Below, one piece after another: positions 54,434-61,802 of a stretch of DNA of 62,654 nucleotides. The DNA lies in NCBI GenBank assembly GCA_937877075.1, contig CALEGD010000005.1, positions 1 through 62,654 of the forward strand. The letters run 5' to 3'. Position 1 is the stretch's first letter. Every line of letters starts with the position of its first letter. The notes below the pieces were generated by a model. It worked only from the letters and a program-made list of their open reading frames with translations, made no database searches and had not been told where the DNA came from. Origin of the DNA: an uncultured Acholeplasmatales bacterium. GTDB taxonomy: Bacteria > Bacillota_I > Bacilli_A > ML615J-28 > CAG-698. Made by a program: the position numbers and the translations under genes.

Positions 54434-54465
54434 CATTATCGTTAATGTGTATAACCGATGGTTAT
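54434..54465 (+). promoter_or_regulatory. Downstream operator CATTATCGTTAATG and adjoining palindrome
   Basis: CATTATCGTTAATG (54434-54447) is the second operator of the importer promoter, 135 bp (about 13 turns) from the first. Four bases later ATAACC-GAT-GGTTAT (54451-54465) is a perfect interrupted palindrome of unknown role. Both are in the ~160-base leader of the importer mRNA. Confidence 0.6.
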
Positions 54466-54492
54466 CGATACTTTTTTTAGGAGGAAAAATAG

Positions 54493-55929
54493 ATGTATAA
54501 AAAAGTATTAATTTTCATCTTCGTTTTATTGGGTGCATTTTTCTTGACTGCATGTGGTGGTGAAGAAGATCCTTTAAAAGAAGGTAAGATTGAAATCGAT
54601 TTTTGGGGTTGGGGAGACAAATTAGAAGTAGAAGTGTTTAGAGGCTTAGTTGATCTCTTCAATCAAACAAATGAAGAGGTATATGTAAATTATGTACAAA
54701 AACCTGCTGCTTCTTATGAAAGCTCTATGGAACAAATCCTTTCCGGTACCAGAGCTCCGGATATATTTTATGTCGGAGACGGAAGCCTGAAAAAATGGGT
54801 GGAATTAGACTTTTTATATGATATTTCTGAATTAGTCGATAATAGTGAAGTTATTGACTTAGAAGATATTTGGCCGGAAGCAATTAAAAGATATCGTTAT
54901 GATAAAACAACTAAATTATCGGTTGAAGATGCACCGTTATATGCATTACCAAAAGACATTGGACCGACAGTAGTTTATTATAATATAGATGCTTTAAATG
55001 AGGTTGGCGTTACAGTGATCAGCAAAGATCTTGATGATCCGACAATTACTGATGATGAGAAGTTCGGATATAATATTGAAAATAAAATTTTCAATAATCG
55101 GATTCCGATGACTTGGGAAGAAACCGAAGCTCTTTCCTATTTACTTACAAAATCTCACAATCCTTCATCGCCTACAACCTATGGTTATTATACCGAATGG
55201 TGGTTTAACTATGTTTGGAGTATCGGCGGAGATGTTGCAGAACTAAACGATGAAGGTTATTATGAGTTTGCTTTGGGAAAGACTGAAAAGAACACTTCTG
55301 ATACCGGCGTTGAGCTTCCTTCAAACCGTGAAGCATTCAAACATTTTGTAGACTTATCAACAGTTCACGGAACTTCGCCAAAACCAAATACAATTAATAC
55401 AACCGGTAAAACTAATTATTTTACTTCCGGTAAAGTTGCGATGATGGTTGATGGAAGATGGTCGGTTGTTACAGTTAGAAGGGATGCGAAATTTGATTGG
55501 GACGTTGCACCACTTCCGGTGCACAAAGACGGAATTCCGGCTGGACATAGCGGATCAATGGGATTTGGAATTTGGAAAAAATCAAAGAAAGTTGAAGCTG
55601 CTTTCAGCTTCATGGAGTTTATGGCAGGACCGGAAGGTCAATCAACTCAAGCTGAGACAGGCTTTAATATTCCAAACCAAATCAGTGTTGCGAATACCGA
55701 CGTATTCCTACAATCCGATAAAAAACCTGCGAATGCAAGAGCTTTTATTGAAGCCGCTAGTTACCAAAAAGCAGGAGACTGGGCGATGTTACCTGATAAA
55801 GCTTGGATTAATATTTGGGCACCTACATTAAATGGTTCAGTATTGAATGGTGATATGAACTTGGACGAATTCTTCTCAAGATTTACAGAGAAAACAGATG
55901 AATTATTAAGAAATTATATAAATAAGTAA
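54493..55929 (+). CDS. Sugar ABC transporter substrate-binding lipoprotein
   Basis: A 478-residue CUT1-type solute-binding lipoprotein (lipobox FLTAC, Cys near residue 21). Family features are the opening IDFWGWGDKLE strand, the EQILSGTRAPDIFYVGDG loop, MTWEETEALSYLL and the late GKVAMMVDGRWSVVTVRRD and FMEFMAGPEGQ blocks. It binds oligosaccharides released at the surface and delivers them to the two permeases encoded next. AGGAGG precedes the ATG. It is the first gene of a repressible operon controlled by the 54292 promoter module. Confidence 0.94.
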   Translation: MYKKVLIFIFVLLGAFFLTACGGEEDPLKEGKIEIDFWGWGDKLEVEVFRGLVDLFNQTNEEVYVNYVQKPAASYESSMEQILSGTRAPDIFYVGDGSLKKWVELDFLYDISELVDNSEVIDLEDIWPEAIKRYRYDKTTKLSVEDAPLYALPKDIGPTVVYYNIDALNEVGVTVISKDLDDPTITDDEKFGYNIENKIFNNRIPMTWEETEALSYLLTKSHNPSSPTTYGYYTEWWFNYVWSIGGDVAELNDEGYYEFALGKTEKNTSDTGVELPSNREAFKHFVDLSTVHGTSPKPNTINTTGKTNYFTSGKVAMMVDGRWSVVTVRRDAKFDWDVAPLPVHKDGIPAGHSGSMGFGIWKKSKKVEAAFSFMEFMAGPEGQSTQAETGFNIPNQISVANTDVFLQSDKKPANARAFIEAASYQKAGDWAMLPDKAWINIWAPTLNGSVLNGDMNLDEFFSRFTEKTDELLRNYINK

Positions 55930-55942
55930 CGAGGTAATTTAG

Positions 55943-56851
55943 ATGGAAGAACTCATCAAAAAACATAAAAATAAAGTAAGGTATTCAAAATGGGGATTTG
56001 TGCTTGCATTTATTCCGCTCTTAGGATTTTTTATTTTTGGTCTAATCCCCTTGATTCTTAGTTTTGTTGTTAGTTTATATAAACCTTTGGGATATAGTTT
56101 TTCGAATATGAACTGGATGGGTTTAAAAAACTATACACATGTTTTAACTGATGAGGTTTTTTGGAAATCTGTCGGTAATACATTTTATGCGATGTTATCA
56201 ATACCGATTAATTTATCATTATCTGTTATCATTGCGACCATTCTTACAAACAAAAGAATGAAAGGAAAAGGAATTTTTAGAACAATATACTTTCTTCCTT
56301 ATGTTTGTTCGGTTGTAGCGGTTTCAATAATGTGGCGTTGGGCATTTGACGGAGAATTTGGAATCATTAATACTCTGCTTTCATATATCGGCATTAAAGG
56401 ACCGGACTGGCTGGGAAATTCAAAGACCTTAATGCCAGCAATGATAATGATGTCGGTTTGGGGCGGTATCGGATTTAATACTATTATCTTCAGCGCCGCT
56501 ATGACAAATATTGACCCGTCTCTTTATGAAGCTGCGGAAATAGATGGAGCCGGATCTATTGCAAGGTTTTACCATATTACTTTACCGTCTATTTCTCCGG
56601 TAACCTTCTATTTGCTTTCAATAAGCATTATTGGCGGCCTGCAAGACTTCGCGAGATTCCAAATCATGGCCCCGGGTGGTGGTCCGGATAATGCCGGACT
56701 AACCATGGTCTATTACTTATACAATGCCGGATTCCAAGAAATTATTACTTATGGTATGGGAATAGCGACAGCAGTCGCCTGGATACTCACTATTATAGTT
56801 GTCTGTATTACCGGAGCTAATTTTAAATTATCAAGTAAATGGGTGAAATAA
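55943..56851 (+). CDS. Sugar ABC transporter permease (MalF-like)
   Basis: A 302-residue membrane protein with six predicted helices and the CUT1 EAA loop EAAEIDGAGSIARFYHITLPSISP that docks on the ATPase. The N-terminus is basic (KKHKNKVRYSKWG), followed by the first helix. It forms half of the oligosaccharide channel together with the next gene, one base downstream of its stop. It is 13 bases after the binding protein. Confidence 0.94.
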   Translation: MEELIKKHKNKVRYSKWGFVLAFIPLLGFFIFGLIPLILSFVVSLYKPLGYSFSNMNWMGLKNYTHVLTDEVFWKSVGNTFYAMLSIPINLSLSVIIATILTNKRMKGKGIFRTIYFLPYVCSVVAVSIMWRWAFDGEFGIINTLLSYIGIKGPDWLGNSKTLMPAMIMMSVWGGIGFNTIIFSAAMTNIDPSLYEAAEIDGAGSIARFYHITLPSISPVTFYLLSISIIGGLQDFARFQIMAPGGGPDNAGLTMVYYLYNAGFQEIITYGMGIATAVAWILTIIVVCITGANFKLSSKWVK

Positions 56852-56852
56852 A

Positions 56853-57752
56853 ATGGCAGATATACAAAAAAGAATTAAAACAAAGAAATCAAAAAGAGGA
56901 CAAGAAAATATTCGATTAGTTTTTAATTATATATTTTTAATTTTGATGGCTCTCTTTATTCTCTTGCCGTTTTATGTAATTTTAGTAACTTCCTTTAAAA
57001 CCAATCCCGAAGCAACCTCACTACCATTTACTTGGCTACCTAAAGAAGGATGGAACTTTAACAGTTATATAGAAGTACTGTTTGAGGATGTGTCGGGCGG
57101 AACCAAAGGTGTGTCATCAATTTTGGTTGGATTTAAGAATACAATGATTATAACCGTACCCGCTACCTTGATCGGACTTCTAACAAGCGGATTTTCCGCC
57201 TATGCTTTCGCAAAACTTCGTTTTAAAGGTAAAAAAATAGGGTTTTCTCTTTTATTGCTGACAATGATGTTTCCCGGAATTGTTATGTTGGTCCCTTCAT
57301 ATATGATTTATGACAAACTAGGATTGGTCGGAGATTCATTTTTCCCCTTGATGGTTCCCGGAATGTTCGGAGCGGCTGCTGCCGTCTTCTTCTTAAGACA
57401 ATATTTCCAAGGAATACCGAATGAGTTGTTGGAAGCGGCAACAATCGATGGAATGGGAGAACTTGGAATCTTCTTTAAGATAATGGTTCCTTTATCAAAA
57501 CCGGCATTTATAACTCAGGCAATCCTTGGATTTATTGGTGGTTATAATGATTATTTTGGACCTTTGTTATATTTACAAGATCCGAGAAAATATACTTTGC
57601 AGATTGCTTTAAGATTTTTTGAAGGAACTAATGTAGGTAACTGGCCGACCGTTATGGCCGGAGCTGTTGTATCGCTAATTCCAACAATTTTAATATTTGT
57701 TTTTGCTCAAAGATATTTTGTTGAAGGAATAACTAGGAGCGGGATTAAATAA
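56853..57752 (+). CDS. Sugar ABC transporter permease (MalG-like)
   Basis: A 299-residue membrane protein with six predicted helices. It shows the MalG-type opening (LFILLPFYVILVTSFKTNPEA) and the EAA loop ELLEAATIDGMGELGIFFKI. With the MalF-like partner it makes the CUT1 channel. No ATPase is encoded in the operon or anywhere near; such importers usually borrow a shared MsmX/UgpC-type ATPase encoded elsewhere. A GH43 gene follows 13 bases downstream. Confidence 0.94.
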   Translation: MADIQKRIKTKKSKRGQENIRLVFNYIFLILMALFILLPFYVILVTSFKTNPEATSLPFTWLPKEGWNFNSYIEVLFEDVSGGTKGVSSILVGFKNTMIITVPATLIGLLTSGFSAYAFAKLRFKGKKIGFSLLLLTMMFPGIVMLVPSYMIYDKLGLVGDSFFPLMVPGMFGAAAAVFFLRQYFQGIPNELLEAATIDGMGELGIFFKIMVPLSKPAFITQAILGFIGGYNDYFGPLLYLQDPRKYTLQIALRFFEGTNVGNWPTVMAGAVVSLIPTILIFVFAQRYFVEGITRSGIK

Positions 57753-57765
57753 AACAGGAGAATTT

Positions 57766-59325
57766 ATGAAAAAAACATTAATTTTATTTATAGCTATCGG
57801 CTTGCCATTTTTATTGGCAGGTTGTACAGAAAAACTTGCTTACTATGATACATTTAGTAAGGATGGTTTTAATCAAAACTTGTTCTATAGGAATGATCTT
57901 AAAACATTAGGAGCTGACCCCTCTGTAATCGAAATAACAGAAGGAGAAGAAAAAGGTTATTTTTATATGTACAATACGACGGATATCATCGGTGCAACCG
58001 GGGTTTACTCCTGGAGAACTAAGAACTTTAATGATTGGGAAGTCATGGGTCCTGCCTTTATTCCCGAAAGAGATTCTTGGGCAATCAGAGATATCTGGGC
58101 ACCCGAAGTTATCTATAAAGACGGAAAGTATTATATGTACTATACCGGTAAAAATGAAAAAACAAAAAGACGCGGAATGAGTGTCGCAGTCGCCGATTCA
58201 CCAAACGGACCTTTTAAAGAATTTAGTGGTCAAGGTGCAAACGGAGTAGTCTATGATCATAGAACTCAAGTATTTGACTTTGGTTTTCCGGCAATCGATG
58301 CTTCTCCATTTATTGATGGTGATGATTTCTATTTATATTTTTCAAAAGACCAAGTAGACGGAGTTTCTTCGATCTATGGAGTTAAGATGCTAGATATGGT
58401 AACCCCGGATATGGATACCTTAAAACTACTAACTTATCCAACTTTCCCAACAATTGCTTCGATGGAAAAATTGGGTTTAGGTTCAATCGAATGGGAACAT
58501 AAGACTAACGGTGCAAACATGTGGAATGAGGGAGCCTTTATGTATAAACATAACGGTAAATATTACCTTACTTATTCCGCGAATCCTTTCTGGGCCCGTG
58601 AATACGCTGTCGGTTATGCGGTTGCTGATAATCCATTAGGAGACTTTGTAAAGCCGGAGAAAAACCGAATCCTCGGTGTCGACCTTACTTGGGATCATAT
58701 GTCAGGAACAGGTCATCATAGTTTCTTTAGTGCCGGTAATGAGTTATTTATTGCTTATCACGCCCACACTGACAGAGTATACGGAGATAGCAGTAGAGCC
58801 ATAGCCGTCGACCGCGTAATCTTTACAGAAGATAAACCTCATGTTAACGGACCTACTTATTCACTCCAACCTCTTCCAGAAGTAAGTTCGGGTTACAGAA
58901 ATGTTATGAGCGAAGGAACATTAACTTCTAATACCGGTGCAGAAACTTCTAAATTAACCGACGGAATTATCGCAATGCATCTTGATGAAACTGAATATGA
59001 ATATCATGTTGACAACGGAAAAGTTTTATTAACAATAAAATTTGATGAAGCAATAACTACTAGAGCGATTTTGGTTTATAATTCAGTAGATATTGAAACT
59101 TCATTTATGAAAATTAAGAAAATCACCATCAACAACAAATTCAGTGCCAAAAACATCGGCTATAATCCTTTATATATTAATGATTATGATCCTGAATATT
59201 TAGAAATGAGACCGGGCGGTGCTTTCATTATTGAATATGATGAGCTTGATACAAAAGAAATAACAATTGAAATTGATAACGGAAAGGCATTCTCAATTTC
59301 TGAAATTGTCGTTCTGGGGAGGTAG
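57766..59325 (+). CDS. GH43 glycosidase lipoprotein
   Basis: A 519-residue lipoprotein (lipobox LLAGC, Cys near residue 20). Residues ~35-365 form a five-bladed propeller of GH43 type with the three catalytic acids in place: Asp51 in LGADPSV (base), Asp178 in IDASPF (pKa modulator) and Glu255 in WNEGAFM (acid). Other family blocks are IWAPEVIYKDGKYYMYYTG and GTGHHSFF. The last ~140 residues look like a galactose-binding-type beta sandwich. GH43 enzymes remove alpha-L-arabinofuranose, beta-D-xylose or galactose. Surface anchoring next to the importer suggests it trims oligosaccharides for uptake. Exact specificity cannot be read. Confidence 0.92.
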   Translation: MKKTLILFIAIGLPFLLAGCTEKLAYYDTFSKDGFNQNLFYRNDLKTLGADPSVIEITEGEEKGYFYMYNTTDIIGATGVYSWRTKNFNDWEVMGPAFIPERDSWAIRDIWAPEVIYKDGKYYMYYTGKNEKTKRRGMSVAVADSPNGPFKEFSGQGANGVVYDHRTQVFDFGFPAIDASPFIDGDDFYLYFSKDQVDGVSSIYGVKMLDMVTPDMDTLKLLTYPTFPTIASMEKLGLGSIEWEHKTNGANMWNEGAFMYKHNGKYYLTYSANPFWAREYAVGYAVADNPLGDFVKPEKNRILGVDLTWDHMSGTGHHSFFSAGNELFIAYHAHTDRVYGDSSRAIAVDRVIFTEDKPHVNGPTYSLQPLPEVSSGYRNVMSEGTLTSNTGAETSKLTDGIIAMHLDETEYEYHVDNGKVLLTIKFDEAITTRAILVYNSVDIETSFMKIKKITINNKFSAKNIGYNPLYINDYDPEYLEMRPGGAFIIEYDELDTKEITIEIDNGKAFSISEIVVLGR

Positions 59326-59333
59326 TGAAGATA

Positions 59334-61742
59334 ATGAAGCAGAAACTATCAATATTATTTTTACTCGTACTTACACTTTTGCTTGCATCCTGCGGTAAAC
59401 TTGCGGAATATAGTTTTGAGAACCCTAATTTTCCCCAAGGTTTTGATGAAAACAAAGCTCCTTTGGAAGATACGATAGTTTTTGACGGACAATTAAATGA
59501 AGGCTTTTATACAGGAAAAAACTATTTAGAGTTTTCAAAAACTGGCGATGCAAATCATAAAATGACCCTAACAACCGTCTTTTTCGAAAGTGGCTTATTA
59601 GTTGGGGTACAAATTAAAGACCCCCAAATTTATTATAATAGTCTAAATGAAATCTATAAAAACGATTCATTTGAACTATATATTAATCCAACAAGTCAAA
59701 GGACTAAAGTCAATAAAGACTTTCTCCAAATAAGAGTAAGTGCTACAAATGACAGAGAAATGTGGATCGGTGTTCCGACGGGGAACGAATATGGATGGTC
59801 GCGATTTTATGTTCCCTTTTCCAGTGTTGTTAACATCAACGGCACAATAATTGATACCTTTGAAAAAGATGTCGAAGCAAACCAAAATTCCCTAGGTTAT
59901 ACATCAGAGGTATTTATCCCCTGGACATCGCTTAACTTAAATTCAAAACCGGAGACCATTGACATTTTTCCAGCATTTATTGAATCGTATGGATTTGGCT
60001 CAAATGACTTTAATTGGAATTCATATCAAGATTTATCACATATGGAACCGACCAATTATCTAACATTTGATGCGAATGGTCTTTCTCTTTCTGACGACGG
60101 AACTATCTTTGGCGATAGTAACTTCGGAAAACTTGCAACTAACGGATTTGATTTATCTGATGAAGAAAATCGTGTTATTCAATATGGTGGTTATGATCAA
60201 TATGTTTATTTCAAAAATATCACCGGTAATAGATATGGATTCAGTGTTGATATCAGCAATCTCGTTATCTTAAACAATGACCCGTATCCCAAAGTTGGGG
60301 TTATTGTAGGTGAAAACAAGGATCGAATTGTAAACTTCTTCTTTGATCCATTCCCACCATTTAATAATTATTACGGAGTATTTGTACCCCGGGACAGAAA
60401 CGATGATAACTGGCAATGGGGACCGGGAAGTCCGCTTCCGAATGGATTTAGTTATCAGGATGTTAATAAAATGACAGTAATTAAAGACACTGAAATATCC
60501 TATATATTTGTAAATGATGTTTTGGTTGATAAACGCGCTCATGGACTGAAAGGTTCTACCCAAGCTGGTTTGTTTACAATGAATATGAGTGCTATTTACG
60601 CCAATTATCAAGTCTTAACGGAAGAAGAAATTAACGGTTATATTCAAACTACTGATTTTGGAAATACAATGTTTGAAGATGTAAGTAATGGATTCAGTCT
60701 CTTAGATGACGGTTCACTCTTACAAAACGGTATCGGTGAACAAACTGCCTATTTCAAAGATGTTAACTCTACAAAATACAAAGTCAGCGCAAAAGTCAAA
60801 CTTACTGGGGCATTAAATAATGACCTATTCCCGAAAGTTGGAATTATTGCCGGTTCAACTGCTGAAGGGGATGAATCCTTCTTAATCGACCCGCGTCCGA
60901 ATTTTGATGTTAAAGACTTCTTGGGAGTCAGCAGATCTAAAGGATCTGATTGGAGTTGGGGTGAACAAAAAATAGTTTGGCTGGACGGAATTGACTATGA
61001 GAATGAAATCGAATTAACTGTTGTCAGAGACGGAATTAAAATATATTATTTTGTTGACGGAACATTAATCTATGAGAAAGATTCGATTATTACAAGTAGC
61101 GGCAGACCCGGTTTAATTACCATGAATTATGAAGCAGTTTTTAGTAATTTCAATATCACTACCGATGAAACTGAAATTGATGAATTTATAGGAAATTATG
61201 TTTTCTCAAATGTCTTTGGTTGGACTGGGCATGGTAACTTTAATATCTTTGAAAACAGTATTTTCTTAAACGATACATTATATGATGTAGCATTTGATTC
61301 TAATCAAATTGAAAATGACAATATCCTTCTAGAAGATTCATTCTTTGTAGAGTTTGATCTAAGTCAAGTAAGATATGCGCCAATGGAATGGGTCTGGCCT
61401 AAACTTAATTTATTGCTTATTAAAGAAGATGGAGTTTTGTCTGATTTCGCCGTCGGAGTAAATCCAACAAAACAAAACAGATTTGAAACAAATATCGACG
61501 GTTGGATGAATTGGGATAATTTTGATAATATCGATTGGACATTGACTAACACTATCAGAATTGAAAGATTGATTACAGCTGAAGGAACGGCTGAATTTAG
61601 ATTGTTTTTGAATGATACACCTGCAACAATTGCCGGAGAAAATTATATCGAAACTAATTATGTAGATAATTATCGTCTTGGCTTAAGTTTTGATTATGCA
61701 AGTGGATTAATCTCAAACTTAAGAGTTGGCGTAATTGAATAG
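59334..61742 (+). CDS. Lipoprotein with CBM9-like domain and two YPKxG modules
   Basis: An 802-residue lipoprotein (lipobox LLASC, Cys near residue 20). Residues ~35-240 resemble a CBM9-type domain (DTIVFDGQLNEGFYTG...SFELYINP...GYTSEVFIPWTSL). Two copies of the shared module follow, about 265-440 (YVYFKNITGNRYGFSVDI...PYPKVGVIVG...FFFDPFPP...WQWGPG) and 445-615 (AYFKDVNSTKYKVSAKV...LFPKVGIIAG...LIDPRPNFD...WSWGEQ), and a LamG-like tail (~620-802). There is no enzyme motif; it is probably a surface glycan-binding protein of the importer operon. ATG 59334 is placed 11 bases after GGAGG; GTG 59325 is too close to it. Confidence 0.78.
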   Translation: MKQKLSILFLLVLTLLLASCGKLAEYSFENPNFPQGFDENKAPLEDTIVFDGQLNEGFYTGKNYLEFSKTGDANHKMTLTTVFFESGLLVGVQIKDPQIYYNSLNEIYKNDSFELYINPTSQRTKVNKDFLQIRVSATNDREMWIGVPTGNEYGWSRFYVPFSSVVNINGTIIDTFEKDVEANQNSLGYTSEVFIPWTSLNLNSKPETIDIFPAFIESYGFGSNDFNWNSYQDLSHMEPTNYLTFDANGLSLSDDGTIFGDSNFGKLATNGFDLSDEENRVIQYGGYDQYVYFKNITGNRYGFSVDISNLVILNNDPYPKVGVIVGENKDRIVNFFFDPFPPFNNYYGVFVPRDRNDDNWQWGPGSPLPNGFSYQDVNKMTVIKDTEISYIFVNDVLVDKRAHGLKGSTQAGLFTMNMSAIYANYQVLTEEEINGYIQTTDFGNTMFEDVSNGFSLLDDGSLLQNGIGEQTAYFKDVNSTKYKVSAKVKLTGALNNDLFPKVGIIAGSTAEGDESFLIDPRPNFDVKDFLGVSRSKGSDWSWGEQKIVWLDGIDYENEIELTVVRDGIKIYYFVDGTLIYEKDSIITSSGRPGLITMNYEAVFSNFNITTDETEIDEFIGNYVFSNVFGWTGHGNFNIFENSIFLNDTLYDVAFDSNQIENDNILLEDSFFVEFDLSQVRYAPMEWVWPKLNLLLIKEDGVLSDFAVGVNPTKQNRFETNIDGWMNWDNFDNIDWTLTNTIRIERLITAEGTAEFRLFLNDTPATIAGENYIETNYVDNYRLGLSFDYASGLISNLRVGVIE

Positions 61743-61757
61743 CATTTTAATATTAAT

Positions 61758-61798
61758 AAGGAGTATAAGCCATTTAAGAAGACTTTCTTAAATGGCTT
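61758..61798 (+). promoter_or_regulatory. Hairpin between ribosome site and start codon of GH2
   Basis: AAGGAG (61758-61763) lies 39 bases before the ATG at 61803. Between them AAGCCATTTAAGAA (61767-61780) and TTCTTAAATGGCTT (61785-61798) form a perfect 14-base stem with a four-base GACT loop. If the stem folds, the ribosome site sits seven bases from the ATG, a normal distance. No T run follows, so it is not a standard terminator. Confidence 0.6.
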
Positions 61799-61802
61799 GT
61801 AA

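Noticed and set aside
54493..57752. Maltose-specific importer
   Set aside because: The proteins are CUT1 type but the neighbours (GH115, GH43, GH2) point to hemicellulose-like oligosaccharides; specificity cannot be read from sequence.
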